Assembly (NCBI RefSeq): GCF_030285665.1
Contig: NZ_CP127295.1
Location: 1,798,001-1,862,000, forward strand
Source: Amycolatopsis mongoliensis
GTDB taxonomy: Bacteria; Actinomycetota; Actinomycetes; Mycobacteriales; Pseudonocardiaceae
Direction of reading: 5' to 3'
DNA: 64,000 bases
This document shows positions 8,819 through 18,877 of this stretch, piece after piece. Under the pieces are notes generated by a model. It made no database searches, was not told the DNA's origin, and saw nothing but the letters and a program-made list of their open reading frames with translations. The position numbers and the translations under genes were made by a program. How positions within the stretch are numbered: the stretch's first letter is position 1; the number at the start of each line of letters is the position of its first letter.

Positions 8819-10072
8819 ATGGTTACCGAAGGACCTCTGTCTGCCGCTCAGATCTATGAACAGATCACCGGCGGCAAGGGTACCCAGTCGTTGGGTGCAG
8901 CTCACGACAGCGCAAGTCAGCTGACCAACCGGATGGTCGAGCGGGCTCAGCGGATCAGCTCTCTCCGCGCCAAGACCATGTCCGGCTGGCAAGGTGGCGC
9001 CGGGGACGCTGCTGCTGATGCCACCCTTCCCCTCGTTCAAGCCGCCGCCGATGACGCAGTCCACCTCAAGACCGCTCAAACCGCCGTTGGTGCCCAGATG
9101 GATGCCTTCGGGACCGCCAAGAACTCCGTCAAACCCGTTGCCCCTCAGCCTCCCGAAATCACCGCTGCGGATCTTCTTCATGCCATCAACGGGGACGGTG
9201 TCGACTCCTACCGAACCAAAGTCACCAGTTGGCAGGCCGACAGCCAGGCCAACATCGACGCCTTCAGTGCCTACCACTCCGCCAGTGGCACCAATGGTGG
9301 GCAGATGCCCGCCCAGTACGCGCAGCTCGCCGACTCCGGGACTCCTGTTGCCATGACGACGCCCGGTCAGGGCACAGACAGCAAGACCACCGGGAAGACC
9401 GGCCCCACCGATACCGGTGAGTGGGCCCGGAACCCGCGGCAGCCCCAGGTTCCCTCGCAGCAGAACCGGCAGACCGTCCAACCCGGACAGAACCAGGTTC
9501 AGCCCCAACTTCAGAACCAAGTCCAGAGCCAGACCCAAAACCAGTTCCAGCACCAGGTCCAGCAGCCCGGCACCGGCAACCCGGACAACACCCACGCCAA
9601 CAGCTACGTCCCCAAGCCCGTCCTGCCTCCCGCCGCTCAGAGTGGGTATGAGTTCGGGCCCACCGGGCAGCCCGGCAACAACTTCGGCGGGAACACCACC
9701 TTCGGGCCTGGCACCGGGGGCTACTCGAGCGGGTTCGGGCCAGGCAGCGGAACAGGCACAGGAACCGGGTACCGGCCAGGCACAGGACCGGGAACAGGGA
9801 CAGGGACAGGCATGCGAGGCCCGGGAGTGAACACCGGCGCCCGGATGCCCGAGGAGCGGCTCCCCGGCGGAGCAGTCCGAGGCGCCGCCGGGGCCCGAGG
9901 CGCCAACGGCATGCCCATGGGCGCCCCCGCAGGCGGACGTGGCGGTAAAGAAGAAGACAAAGAAAAGAAAGCCGCGGCCTACCTCCGCAATCCCGATCCG
10001 GAGGAAACCTTCGGCGGGTTCACCGAAAAGCCGATGCCTCCGGTGATCGGCGAGCACCGGCCCAAGAACTAG
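8819..10072 (+). CDS. PPE-like type VII secretion substrate with low-complexity linker
   Basis: A 417-residue protein. Residues 1 to about 180 are long helices in the PPE/WXG manner (IYEQITGGKGTQSL near the start, TMSGWQGGAGDAAAD near residue 53, a W-x-G-like turn). A Gln/Asn-rich stretch (about 205-250) and a Gly/Thr-rich stretch with GTGTGTG runs (about 290-345) follow. The end is charged and carries AAYLRNPDPEETFGG and PPVIGEHRPK, a conserved-looking C-terminal tag often seen in Pseudonocardiaceae PPE-like proteins. The EspG gene next door fits, since EspG chaperones bind PPE proteins before export. No ESX core component is in the window, so export would need a machine encoded elsewhere. 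Confidence 0.7.
   Translation: MVTEGPLSAAQIYEQITGGKGTQSLGAAHDSASQLTNRMVERAQRISSLRAKTMSGWQGGAGDAAADATLPLVQAAADDAVHLKTAQTAVGAQMDAFGTAKNSVKPVAPQPPEITAADLLHAINGDGVDSYRTKVTSWQADSQANIDAFSAYHSASGTNGGQMPAQYAQLADSGTPVAMTTPGQGTDSKTTGKTGPTDTGEWARNPRQPQVPSQQNRQTVQPGQNQVQPQLQNQVQSQTQNQFQHQVQQPGTGNPDNTHANSYVPKPVLPPAAQSGYEFGPTGQPGNNFGGNTTFGPGTGGYSSGFGPGSGTGTGTGYRPGTGPGTGTGTGMRGPGVNTGARMPEERLPGGAVRGAAGARGANGMPMGAPAGGRGGKEEDKEKKAAAYLRNPDPEETFGGFTEKPMPPVIGEHRPKN
9749..9811 (+). repeat. Degenerate hexanucleotide repeat in the PPE-like gene
   Basis: About ten imperfect copies of a GGNACA/GGNACC hexamer encode alternating Gly-Thr and Gly-Pro/Tyr residues. The repeat is in frame and could change length by slippage without breaking the gene. 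Confidence 0.6.
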
Positions 10073-10100
10073 AGCACCGGAAAACGGGGAGGAAACAACG

Positions 10101-10790
10101 GTGCTCAAGGCCGAGTTCACGCTGAACACCCTGCTCACCGCCATGCGCAACGTCGGCTGCGGCGACCCGCACCCGATCTTCGCCGGTGGGCTGCGCTACA
10201 TCCCGCCGTCGGCGCGGAACGCCACGAACCGTGCAGCCTTCGAGGAACTCAGCCATTACGGCTTCACCCAAGGCAACGGCTTCACGCCCGAATTCGAAGA
10301 CGTCCTGCACCTCATCGACCGCCCGAAACAGGAGTTCTTCGCCTACGCCCGCGACACCGAAGAGCAAATCGGCATCCTCGTCGCCGCGCAGAACCGGAGT
10401 GCCGTCAGTGTTCTCTGCCGGGGGGAGACGGTCGAACTCGCCGGGGTCTCCCCCGACACCCATCCCGCCGACGCGCTGGTCAAACTCCTGCCGCCGTACG
10501 AGCCCGCGCCCATCAGGCCCTTCTCGCTTCCTCAGGATGACTTCAAACCGCAGGTAGGAAGCGACATCTTCGACGACGCCCCCGCCCGGAGCCGGGAAGC
10601 TCAGGAACTCGACGCCCTCTTCCAGCAGCCTCACTTCGGTGTCGGGCAGCTCTACTCCGGAAACACGTCCGTCAACTACCTCGACCTCAACGCGGGACGC
10701 GTGGGGATCGCACTCGCCGGCGGTTACATCAGCGTGCTGCCCGGAGAACCGAAGCAACTGAGCCACAAACTGAAGGCCGCCACCCCCTGA
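10101..10790 (+). CDS. ESX secretion-associated protein EspG family
   Basis: A 229-residue cytosolic protein of the EspG type, the chaperone that binds the tip of PPE proteins and keeps PE-PPE pairs soluble until export. It shows the alternating strand/helix pattern of the family, with the segments FTPEFEDVLHLIDRPKQEFFAY and VSVLCRGETVEL in the N-terminal half and GQLYSGNT near the end. Because it is last in the cassette and next to a PPE gene, the pair is probably a cognate chaperone and client. GTG at 10101 is preceded by GGGGAGGAAA. The stop codon lies inside a hairpin shared with the convergent nuoN. Confidence 0.75.
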   Translation: MLKAEFTLNTLLTAMRNVGCGDPHPIFAGGLRYIPPSARNATNRAAFEELSHYGFTQGNGFTPEFEDVLHLIDRPKQEFFAYARDTEEQIGILVAAQNRSAVSVLCRGETVELAGVSPDTHPADALVKLLPPYEPAPIRPFSLPQDDFKPQVGSDIFDDAPARSREAQELDALFQQPHFGVGQLYSGNTSVNYLDLNAGRVGIALAGGYISVLPGEPKQLSHKLKAATP

Positions 10791-10808
10791 GAACGGGAGT
10801 GGCGGCCT
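10774..10808. terminator. Bidirectional terminator between espG-like gene and nuoN
   Basis: Perfect 10-bp arms (10774-10783 and 10799-10808) span the end of the EspG-type gene. The hairpin lies 14 bp from the nuoN stop, which is on the opposite strand, so it can stop transcription from both sides. Confidence 0.6.
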
Positions 10809-10821
10809 GAAGAAACCAGTC

Positions 10822-12396
10822 TCAGGAAGCGAAGCCGCCCGCGCCGGCCCAGCCCAGGGCGAACGCCGGGACCAGGCCGAGGACCAGGGTCACCGCCGTG
10901 CCGAGGAAGATCGCCGTTCCCGTGCCGAAGCCCGGGACCGACACCGAAGGACCGTCGGCCGCCGGCTCGGAGAAGTACATCAGGACGATCACCCGCAGGT
11001 AGAAGAACGCCGCCACCGCGCTGAACACCAGGGCGACCACCACCAGCGGCGCCATCCCGTCCGACAGTGCGGCCGAGAACACCACGAACTTGCCGACGAA
11101 CCCGGACGTCAACGGGATCCCCGCCAGCGCCAGCAGCAGGAACGTGAAGATGCCGGCCACCAGCGGTGAGCGCTTCGCGAGACCGGCCCACGCCGAGAGG
11201 TGCGTCGCCTCGCCCGAGGAGTCCCGGACCAGGCTGATCACGCCGAACGCCGCCAGCGTCGTGAAGCCGTACGCCAGCAGGTAGAACAGCGTGCTCGACA
11301 ACCCATCGCGCGTCATCGCGATCGCACCCACGAGCAGGAACCCGGCGTGCGCGATCGACGAGTACGCGATCATGCGCTTGACGTCCGTCTGCGTCAGGCC
11401 CAGCACCGCGCCGATCACCATCGAGATGATCGCGACGCCCCAGAGGACTCCGCGCCACTCCCAGCTGGTCGAGGAGAACGCCACCGACAGCACCCGCAGG
11501 ATCCCGCCGAACGCGGCGACCTTCGTGCACGCCGCCATGAACGCCGTCACCGGTGTCGGCGCGCCCTGGTAGACGTCCGGGGTCCACGTGTGGAACGGGC
11601 CGACCGACCCCTTGAACAGCAGGCCCACCACGAGCAGGCCGAGGCCGGCGAACAGCAGCGTGTCCGACCGGTCCGAGCCCGCCGCCGCGGCCGCGATGTC
11701 CGCCAGCTTCACGGAGTTCGCGTAGCCGTACAGCAGCGCGAGTCCATAGAGGAAGAACGCCGAGGAGAACGCACCGAGCAGGAAGTACTTGACCGCCGCC
11801 TCCTGCGACAGCAACCGCCGCCGCCGGGCCAGGCCGCACATCAGGTACAGCGGCAGCGAAAGCACTTCCAGCGCGATGAACATCGTCAGCAGGTCGTTCG
11901 ACGCGCAGAACGCCATCATGCCGCCGAGCGCGAACAGCGTCAGCGGGAACACCTCGGTCTGCATGACCGTCGCCGTCTGCTGGGCGCGGTCCTGGATCGT
12001 GCCCGGGCGGATGCCGGCCTGCGCGACCAGCGCGCCGCCCGGCTCGACCACGCGGTCGGAGATCAGCAGCACCGCGCCGACGGCCAGGGCCAGCAGCGTG
12101 CCCCAGAGGAAGAGCGCCGGCTTGTCGATCGAAATCGCGCCGCTGAACGTCTTGACGCCGCCCGCGGGCGCGCTGCCCGTGGCGTAGACGACCAGGCTGA
12201 CGCCGGCCGCGACGATCGCCGCCAGGCTCAGCCCGACCTGCAGGCCGAAGCGCGAGCGCTTCGCGGCGAACGCCTCGACCAGCACACTGACGCACGCCGC
12301 GCCGAAGACGATCAGCATCGGCAGGACCGCCGGGTAGTCCACCGACGGCGTCGCGATCGGCGGCTCCGGCGCCTGGGTCAGGAGGATGTCGAGCAC
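10822..12396 (-). CDS. nuoN: NADH-quinone oxidoreductase subunit N
   Basis: Antiporter-like membrane subunit of complex I, last gene of the operon. It has 524 residues with about 14 hydrophobic helices. Family landmarks are KYFLLGAFSSAFFLYG, GLLFKGSVGPFHTWTPDVYQGAP (discontinuous-helix lysine region) and DVKRMIAYSSIAHAGFLL. It starts with GTG, two bases after the nuoM stop. In the complex it is one of three proton-pumping modules (L, M, N) and here would work with menaquinone. Confidence 0.95.
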   Translation of the reverse strand: MLDILLTQAPEPPIATPSVDYPAVLPMLIVFGAACVSVLVEAFAAKRSRFGLQVGLSLAAIVAAGVSLVVYATGSAPAGGVKTFSGAISIDKPALFLWGTLLALAVGAVLLISDRVVEPGGALVAQAGIRPGTIQDRAQQTATVMQTEVFPLTLFALGGMMAFCASNDLLTMFIALEVLSLPLYLMCGLARRRRLLSQEAAVKYFLLGAFSSAFFLYGLALLYGYANSVKLADIAAAAAGSDRSDTLLFAGLGLLVVGLLFKGSVGPFHTWTPDVYQGAPTPVTAFMAACTKVAAFGGILRVLSVAFSSTSWEWRGVLWGVAIISMVIGAVLGLTQTDVKRMIAYSSIAHAGFLLVGAIAMTRDGLSSTLFYLLAYGFTTLAAFGVISLVRDSSGEATHLSAWAGLAKRSPLVAGIFTFLLLALAGIPLTSGFVGKFVVFSAALSDGMAPLVVVALVFSAVAAFFYLRVIVLMYFSEPAADGPSVSVPGFGTGTAIFLGTAVTLVLGLVPAFALGWAGAGGFAS

Positions 12397-12398
12397 GG

Positions 12399-13949
12399 TT
12401 ACTTGCCTCCCTGGACCGCGGACAGCGTCTGCTGCACCGTCGGGGTGACTGTGTCGAGCACCGGCTTCGGGTAGAAGCCGAGGAAGAGGACCAGCACGAC
12501 CAGTGGCGCCACGATCGCGATCTCACGGCCGGTCAGGTCGCGGATGGCCTTCTTCGCGCCCAGCTCCGGCGCCATCGCGGTGCCCGGCCCGCCGCCGACA
12601 CCCACCAGGGCGTCACCGCGGACGGGGCCCTGCATGACGCGCTGGTAGAGCCACAGGACGTACGCCGCGGCGAGGACCATGCCCACCGTGGCGAGGATCG
12701 TGTACACCGGCTGGTCCACGAACGCCCCGATGAGCACCAGGAACTCCGAGACGAAGGAGTTGGTGCCCGGCAGCGAAAGCGTGGACAGGCCGGCGAGCAG
12801 GAACAGGCCCGCCAGCAGCGGCGTCACCTTCGCCATGCCGCCGTAGTCCGAAATGCGAGTCGACCCGCCGCGCGCGACGACCAGGCCGATCACCACGATC
12901 AGCATGCCGGTCGCGATGCTGTGGTTCAGCATGTACGTCGCCGAGCCGACCATCGCCTGCTCGTTGAACGCGAAGATGCCGAGCGAGATGAAGCCGAAGT
13001 GGGCGATCGAGACGTAGGCGATGAACCGCTTCATGTCCCGCTGCCCCGCCGCGAGGATCGAGCCGTAGAGGACACCGATCACCGAGAGCACCAGCACCAG
13101 CGGGGCGAGGGTCCTGCTCGCGTCCGGGAACATCGGCAGGCAGTAGCGCAGGAACCCGAACGTGCCGACCTTGTCCAGCACGCCGACCAGCAGGACGGCG
13201 ACACCGATCGGCGCCTCCCCCGCCGCGTCCGGCAGCCAGGTGTGGAACGGCACCAGCGGTGCCTTGATCGCGAACGCCAGGAAGAACCCGAGGAACAGCC
13301 AGATCTGCGTGTGCAGCGGCGCGTCGCGGACGACCGTCACCAGCGTCGCCCAGTCGAACGTGCCCTTGCCGAGCTTGTCCGACGCCAGCGAGTACGCCCC
13401 GATCGCCGACGCCAGCATGATCAGGCCGCCGAGGAACGAGTAGAGGAAGAACTTCACCGCCGCGTACTGCCGGTTCGCGCCGCCGTAGCCGCCGATCAGG
13501 AAGTACATCGGGATCAGCATGATCTCGAACAGCACGTAGAACAGGAAGACGTCGGTCGCGGCGAACACGCCGATCGTGAGCGCTTCCTGCAGCAGGATCA
13601 GCGAGAGGAACCCGCCCGCGCTGCGGCCCGGGGGCAGCTTGTCGAGCGTGCCGAGGCCGCCGACGACGATCGGCACCAGCAGCGCGATCACCGCGATCAT
13701 GATCAGCGAGATGCCGTCGGTGCCGAACGCGATGTGCACGCCGAAGCTGGGGATCCAGTCGAAGCTCGACGTCTGCTGCAGCCGCGCGCCGGAGGGCGAG
13801 TAGCTCGCCCAGAACGGGATCACGAGCAGGAACTCGAGGATCGAGAACCCCAGCGCGGCCAGCACCGCGGCGCGGTCGTTCCCCTTGAGGAACGCCAGCA
13901 CCAGGGAACCGGCGAGCGGCACCAGGATGAGGATGAGCAACCAGGTCAT
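12399..13949 (-). CDS. nuoM: NADH-quinone oxidoreductase subunit M
   Basis: Antiporter-like proton-pumping subunit of complex I, 516 residues and about 14 helices. It carries LFYVLFEIMLIPMYFLIGGYGG (the conserved glutamate in the LFEIMLIP helix), KAPLVPFHTWLPDAAGEAP and DMKRFIAYVSIAHFGFI, all hallmark NuoM segments. The start codon shares one base with the nuoL stop (TGATG), indicating coupled translation. Confidence 0.96.
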   Translation of the reverse strand: MTWLLILILVPLAGSLVLAFLKGNDRAAVLAALGFSILEFLLVIPFWASYSPSGARLQQTSSFDWIPSFGVHIAFGTDGISLIMIAVIALLVPIVVGGLGTLDKLPPGRSAGGFLSLILLQEALTIGVFAATDVFLFYVLFEIMLIPMYFLIGGYGGANRQYAAVKFFLYSFLGGLIMLASAIGAYSLASDKLGKGTFDWATLVTVVRDAPLHTQIWLFLGFFLAFAIKAPLVPFHTWLPDAAGEAPIGVAVLLVGVLDKVGTFGFLRYCLPMFPDASRTLAPLVLVLSVIGVLYGSILAAGQRDMKRFIAYVSIAHFGFISLGIFAFNEQAMVGSATYMLNHSIATGMLIVVIGLVVARGGSTRISDYGGMAKVTPLLAGLFLLAGLSTLSLPGTNSFVSEFLVLIGAFVDQPVYTILATVGMVLAAAYVLWLYQRVMQGPVRGDALVGVGGGPGTAMAPELGAKKAIRDLTGREIAIVAPLVVLVLFLGFYPKPVLDTVTPTVQQTLSAVQGGK

Positions 13950-15850
13950 CAGGAGAACCTCACCAGCAGGAGAGCCGCCAGAAGCAGGAACGCGCCGCCC
14001 AGCATCGACAACGCGTAGGACCGGACGAACCCGGTCTGGAGCCGCCTCAGCCGGCCGGAGCCGCCGCCGAGGCCGGCCGCCAGGCCGTTGACCGCACCGT
14101 CGACGCCGCGGTTGTCGACGAACACCAGCGCCCGCGAGAGCCAGGTGCCCGGGCGGGCGACCAGCGTCTCGTTGAGGGCGTTGCCGTAGAGGTCCTTGCG
14201 CGCGGCGCGGGTGACGAACGAGACGCGCTGCGGCTGCTCGACCGGCACGTCACGGCGGAAGATCAGCCACGCGATCAGCACGCCCAGCACGGAGAACACG
14301 ATCGCGGCCACGGAGATCACCCAGGCGTCGAACGGCGCGTGGTGCGCCTCCTCCAGCGCACCGACCGACGGGGTCAGCCACTCGGCGAAGCGGTCACCGA
14401 GGGCGAAGAACGCGCCGGCGCCGACCGAGCCGACCGCCAGCACCGCCATCGGGACCCACATGATCGCCTTCGACTCGTGCGGGTGGAAGTCGTGGCCGTC
14501 GGTGCTCTTGATGTCCTTCCAGCGCTCCTTGCCGAAGAACGTCATCACCATCAGGCGCGTCATGTAGAACGCGGTGAGCCCGGCGCCGAGCAGCGCGGCG
14601 CCGCCCATCACCCAGCCGCGCCAGCCCCCCTGGCCGAACGCCGCTTCGATGATCGCGTCCTTGGTGAAGAAGCCCGACAGCGGCGGGATGCCGATCAGGG
14701 CCAGGTACCCGAGTCCGAACGTGATGAAGGTGATCGGCATGTGCTTGCGCAGGCCGCCGAACTTCCGCATGTCGACCTCGTCGTTCATGCCGTGCATGAC
14801 CGACCCGGCCCCGAGGAAGAGCCCGGCCTTGAAGAAGCCGTGCGCGACCAGGTGCATGATGCCCAGCGCGTACGCGATGGGCCCGAGCCCGACGGCCAGC
14901 ATCATGTAGCCGATCTGGCTGACCGTGGAGTACGCGAGGACCTTCTTGATGTCGTCGTACGCGCAGCCGATGATGCACCCGAGGAGCAGGGTCACCGTGC
15001 CGACGAGCGTGACGATCAGCCGGCCGTCCTCGGTGGCGTTGAAGATGTCCTTCGAGCGGGCCACCAGGTAGACGCCCGCGGTGACCATCGTCGCCGCGTG
15101 GATCAGGGCCGAGACGGGGGTCGGGCCCTCCATCGCGTCCGGGAGCCAGGCCTGCAGCGGGAACTGGCCGGACTTACCGCAGGCGCCCAGCAGGAGCAGG
15201 ATCGCCATCGCGGTGATCGCCGCCGGCGAGAACTTGCCGTCGGCGACCGCCTGGAAGACCTGCGCGTAGCCGGTCGAGCCCGCGTACTTGAACATGATGA
15301 AGATCGCCAGCGCGAGCCCGACGTCCCCGACGCGGTTCATCAGGAACGCCTTCTTCGCCGCGGTCGCGGCGGACGGGCGGCCCTGGTACCAGCCGATGAG
15401 CAGGTAGGACGCGAGACCCACGCCCTCCCAGCCGAGGTACAGCGTCACGAAGCTGTTGCCCAGCACCAGGATCAGCATCGAGGCGACGAAGAGGTTCAGG
15501 TACGCGAAGAAGCGGTACCGGCCCTCGTCGTCGGCCATGTAGCCGATCGAGTAGTAGTGGATCAGCATGCCGACGCCGGTGATGAGCAGCACGAACGTCA
15601 GCGAAAGCGCGTCGATCCGCAGCCCGAAGTCCACCTGCAGCTGGCCGACCGGGATCCACGAGTAGACCTTGGTGTCGGTGGTGGTGCCCGTGTCGGCAGT
15701 GAAGAACAGGATCAGGCCGTAGACGAAGGCCAGCGTGACGGTGGCACAGCCGAGCAGATGCCCCCAGGCCTTGGCGCGCTTGCCCGCCAGCAGCAGGATC
15801 AGGGCGCCGAGAGCCGGAAGGGCCACCAGCAGCCACGATGATGCGGTCAC
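13949..15850 (-). CDS. nuoL: NADH-quinone oxidoreductase subunit L
   Basis: Largest membrane subunit of complex I, 633 residues with about 16 helices, at the far end of the membrane arm. Landmarks are [48 protein letters not shown] and [22 protein letters not shown]. The C-terminal part holds the long lateral helix that braces the other pumping subunits; this is known of the family. It starts with GTG, 10 bp after the nuoK stop. Confidence 0.96.
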   Translation of the reverse strand: MTASSWLLVALPALGALILLLAGKRAKAWGHLLGCATVTLAFVYGLILFFTADTGTTTDTKVYSWIPVGQLQVDFGLRIDALSLTFVLLITGVGMLIHYYSIGYMADDEGRYRFFAYLNLFVASMLILVLGNSFVTLYLGWEGVGLASYLLIGWYQGRPSAATAAKKAFLMNRVGDVGLALAIFIMFKYAGSTGYAQVFQAVADGKFSPAAITAMAILLLLGACGKSGQFPLQAWLPDAMEGPTPVSALIHAATMVTAGVYLVARSKDIFNATEDGRLIVTLVGTVTLLLGCIIGCAYDDIKKVLAYSTVSQIGYMMLAVGLGPIAYALGIMHLVAHGFFKAGLFLGAGSVMHGMNDEVDMRKFGGLRKHMPITFITFGLGYLALIGIPPLSGFFTKDAIIEAAFGQGGWRGWVMGGAALLGAGLTAFYMTRLMVMTFFGKERWKDIKSTDGHDFHPHESKAIMWVPMAVLAVGSVGAGAFFALGDRFAEWLTPSVGALEEAHHAPFDAWVISVAAIVFSVLGVLIAWLIFRRDVPVEQPQRVSFVTRAARKDLYGNALNETLVARPGTWLSRALVFVDNRGVDGAVNGLAAGLGGGSGRLRRLQTGFVRSYALSMLGGAFLLLAALLLVRFS

Positions 15851-15860
15851 TCGGTGTCTC

Positions 15861-16160
15861 CTAGTACTTCAGCAGGTTGGTGTCGTCGACCGAGGCCGAG
15901 CGCCGGGTGCGGAAGATGGCCATGATGATCGCCAGGCCGACCACGACCTCGGCGGCCGCGACGACCATGACGAAGAACGCCATGATCTGGCCGTCGAGGT
16001 TGCCGTTGATCCGGGCGAAGGTGACCAGCGTCAGGTTCACGGAGTTGAGCATCAGCTCGATGCACATGAACACGACGATCGCGTTGCGCCGCACCAGCAC
16101 GCCGACCGCGCCGAGCGCGAACAGCAGCGCCGACAGCAGCAGGTAGTACGTGGGGGTCAT
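15861..16160 (-). CDS. nuoK: NADH-quinone oxidoreductase subunit K
   Basis: Small membrane subunit of complex I with 99 residues and three helices. It contains [32 protein letters not shown], in which the two conserved glutamate/arginine positions of helix 2 are present, and [15 protein letters not shown] in helix 3 (second conserved glutamate). Its ATG overlaps the nuoJ stop by four bases (ATGA). Confidence 0.96.
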   Translation of the reverse strand: MTPTYYLLLSALLFALGAVGVLVRRNAIVVFMCIELMLNSVNLTLVTFARINGNLDGQIMAFFVMVVAAAEVVVGLAIIMAIFRTRRSASVDDTNLLKY

Positions 16161-17017
16161 TCCTTCTCCCCTTCCGAAGCACCCTCGGAGCCGACCAGCG
16201 CGTGCGCGTCCGGGTGCGGGCCCTCGTCCTTGACGAGCTTGCGTTCCTTCGCCAGCTCGATCGCTGACGTGGACTCGATGATCGCCGAGAGCGACTCCGG
16301 GGCGACCGAGCCGTCCGGCAGCAGCGCCGGCGTCGCCACCGAGTTGGCGGTGGCGAAGACACCCGGGCCGGGCAGCGGCGAGGGCCGGTCGTGCTCACCG
16401 CGGAAGCGGGCGACGACCAGTTCCTTCTGCGTCTGCTTGCCGCCCTTGCCGTGCCGGTCGGTGAAGGCCAGCACCATCGCGCCGACCGCGGCGGTGATGA
16501 GCAGCGCCGAGGTCAGCTCGAACGGGAACAGGTAGTCGGTGAAGATCAGCCGGCCCAGGCCCTTAGGCCCGCCGCCCGCCGATGTCGTCGAGTCGAGCGG
16601 GGTGGCCGGGGTGACGTTGGCCAGCGCCCGGTAGATGCCGGTGGCCAGCAGCGCGGCGAGCCCGATGCCGAGCACCGTCGCGGCCAGCCGCTGTCCACGC
16701 AGGACTTCGACGACCGAGTCCGAGCTCTCCCGGCCGACCAGCATCAGCACGAACAGGAACAGCATCATGATCGCGCCGGTGTAGACGATGATCTGCGTGA
16801 AGCCCAGGAACGGCGCCGACTGGATCATGTACAGCGCGCCCAGGCTCAGCATCGTGAGCACCAGCCACAGCGCCGAGTGGACGGCGTTGCGGGAGAAGAT
16901 CATGCCGAGGCCGCCGAGCAGCGAAAGCGGGCCGAGGACCCAGAACGCGATGGCCTCACCGGTGGTGACACCCGCGGCCGCGCCGGTCGGGGTCTGGGCC
17001 AGGAGCGCGGTGATCAC
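16157..17017 (-). CDS. nuoJ: NADH-quinone oxidoreductase subunit J
   Basis: Membrane subunit of complex I, 286 residues. Five helices are seen in the first 190 residues, with [25 protein letters not shown] as the best family marker. The C-terminal 90 residues are soluble, charged and Pro/Ala-rich, an extension seen in actinobacterial NuoJ. I chose the GTG at 17017 because it overlaps the nuoI stop (GTGA) and begins just ahead of the first helix; the frame runs further upstream only as a shadow of nuoI. Confidence 0.93.
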   Translation of the reverse strand: MITALLAQTPTGAAAGVTTGEAIAFWVLGPLSLLGGLGMIFSRNAVHSALWLVLTMLSLGALYMIQSAPFLGFTQIIVYTGAIMMLFLFVLMLVGRESSDSVVEVLRGQRLAATVLGIGLAALLATGIYRALANVTPATPLDSTTSAGGGPKGLGRLIFTDYLFPFELTSALLITAAVGAMVLAFTDRHGKGGKQTQKELVVARFRGEHDRPSPLPGPGVFATANSVATPALLPDGSVAPESLSAIIESTSAIELAKERKLVKDEGPHPDAHALVGSEGASEGEKE

Positions 17018-17541
17018 TGGACGCCCTCCCCGCCGCGAGCCAGTTCGGGACCGTTCACGTAGTAGTCCTGCTCGTTCTCGCCGAGCCGCATCGGGTGCGG
17101 CGGCTGCTCCATGCCGGGCAGCAGCGGGGCGAGCAGGTCTTCCTTCGTGTAGATCAGCCGCTGGCGGTCGTCGTCGGCCAGCTCGTAGAAGTTGATCATC
17201 GTCAGCGACCGCGTCGGGCACGCCTCGATGCAGAGGCCGCAGCCGATGCAGCGCAGGTAGTTGATCTGGTAGTCCGCGCCGTACCGCTCGCCCGGGGAGT
17301 ACCGGGCTTCCTCGGTGTTGTCACCGCCCTCGACGAAGATCGCGTCCGCCGGGCACGCCCACGCGCACAGCTCGCAGCCGACGCACTTCTCGAGGCCGTC
17401 CGGGTGGCGGTTCAGCTGGTGCCTGCCGTGGTAACGCGGGGCGGCGGGCGCGCCGGCCTCCGGGTACTCCTCGGTGGCGACCTTCTTGAACATCATCCCG
17501 AAGGTGACGCCGAAGCCCTTGACGGGATCAAGAAACCCCAT
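17014..17541 (-). CDS. nuoI: NADH-quinone oxidoreductase subunit I (2 x [4Fe-4S])
   Basis: Ferredoxin-like peripheral subunit of complex I, 175 residues. Two CxxCxxCxxxCP motifs (cysteines 53, 56, 59, 63 and 98, 101, 104, 108) bind the N6a and N6b clusters that hand electrons to NuoB. The start overlaps the end of nuoH by 14 bp. The C-terminal tail ends four bases inside nuoJ. Confidence 0.96.
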   Translation of the reverse strand: MGFLDPVKGFGVTFGMMFKKVATEEYPEAGAPAAPRYHGRHQLNRHPDGLEKCVGCELCAWACPADAIFVEGGDNTEEARYSPGERYGADYQINYLRCIGCGLCIEACPTRSLTMINFYELADDDRQRLIYTKEDLLAPLLPGMEQPPHPMRLGENEQDYYVNGPELARGGEGVQ

Positions 17542-18877
17542 CTTGCGCTCCTTCCTTTGCGGTACCGACGGCTGCCGGCTTGCGCCGGGCCGCCTTCGCC
17601 TCGGCCTTGGCCAAAGCCTTCTGACGCGGGGTGGTCTGCGGGACCTTGAGGTCCAGCGGCGGGACCGGGAAACCGCCGCCGGTCACCGGGACGGTCTCGC
17701 TCTCAACTTCACGGCCCGACGCGCGGACGTAGAAGAACAGCATGATCAGAATGATGATCGCGATCGTGGCGATGGCGATCGTCAGTGGTGTCCAGTGGAT
17801 GACCTTCGCGAAGGTCACCATGACGATCCACACGAGGTTCAGCGGGACCAGGACCTTCCAGCCCAGGCGCATGAACTGGTCGTAGCGCAGGCGGGGCAGC
17901 GTGCCGCGCAGCCAGATGAACCCGAAGAGCAGGACGAACATCTTCGCGAAGAACCACAGCACCGGCCACCAGCCGGTGTTGAGCACGTTGTTCCCGATCA
18001 GCGACAGCGGCCACGGGGCCATCCAGCCGCCGAGGAACAGCGTGGTGGCGAACGCCGAAACGATCACCATGTTGACGTACTCGGCGAGGAAGAACATCGC
18101 GAACTTCATCGAGCTGTACTCGGTGTGGAACCCGCCGACGAGCTCCGACTCGGCCTCCGGGAGGTCGAACGGGGCCCGGTTGGTCTCGCCGACCATCGAG
18201 ATCAGGTAGATCACGAAGCTCGGCAGCAGGAAGAGGAACCACCAGTGCTGCTGGGCGCCGACGATGTCGGCCAGGTTCAGCGACCCGGCCTGCAGGATCA
18301 CCGCGACGATCGACAGGCCCATCGCGATCTCGTACGAGATCACCTGCGCGGCGCTGCGGAGCCCGCCGAGCAGCGGGTACGGCGAGCCGGACGACCAGCC
18401 GGCGAGCACGATGCCGTAGACGCCGATCGAGGAGCAGGCCAGGATCACCAGCGCGCTGACCGGCAGGTCGAGCAGCTGGAGCACGGTGCGCTCACCGAAG
18501 ATCGACACGACCGGGCCGAACGGGATGGCCGACAGCGCGATCAGGGCGGGCACCGCGGAGAGCACCGGCGCGAGGAAGTACACCTTGCGGTCGGCGGTGT
18601 CCGGGATGATCTGTTCCTTGAACGGCAGCTTGATCGCGTCCGCCAGGGACTGCAGGTAGCCGTTCGGGCCGACCCGGTTGGGGCCGGGCCGGTTCTGCAT
18701 CCGGCCGACCGCCTTGCGCTCCCAGACGATCAGGAAGATCGTCATGATCGGCCCGATCAGCAGGATTACCACGCACTTGAGCAGGATCAGCCAGAACGGG
18801 TCGTCCGCCAGCAGCGCCGCACGCGTCGCCGCGTCCGGGACACTGCCCACGGCGGCCTCGGCCAGCAACGGTGTCAC
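17528..18877 (-). CDS. nuoH: NADH-quinone oxidoreductase subunit H
   Basis: Membrane subunit of complex I that forms the quinone entry channel. It has 449 residues and eight to nine helices. Markers are [19 protein letters not shown] after the first helix, and [26 protein letters not shown], the conserved acidic quinone-site loop. About 60 residues at the C-terminus form a Lys/Ala-rich soluble tail ([16 protein letters not shown]), longer than in proteobacterial NuoH but usual in actinobacteria. The GTG start overlaps the nuoG stop (GTGA). Confidence 0.96.
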   Translation of the reverse strand: MTPLLAEAAVGSVPDAATRAALLADDPFWLILLKCVVILLIGPIMTIFLIVWERKAVGRMQNRPGPNRVGPNGYLQSLADAIKLPFKEQIIPDTADRKVYFLAPVLSAVPALIALSAIPFGPVVSIFGERTVLQLLDLPVSALVILACSSIGVYGIVLAGWSSGSPYPLLGGLRSAAQVISYEIAMGLSIVAVILQAGSLNLADIVGAQQHWWFLFLLPSFVIYLISMVGETNRAPFDLPEAESELVGGFHTEYSSMKFAMFFLAEYVNMVIVSAFATTLFLGGWMAPWPLSLIGNNVLNTGWWPVLWFFAKMFVLLFGFIWLRGTLPRLRYDQFMRLGWKVLVPLNLVWIVMVTFAKVIHWTPLTIAIATIAIIILIMLFFYVRASGREVESETVPVTGGGFPVPPLDLKVPQTTPRQKALAKAEAKAARRKPAAVGTAKEGAQDGVS

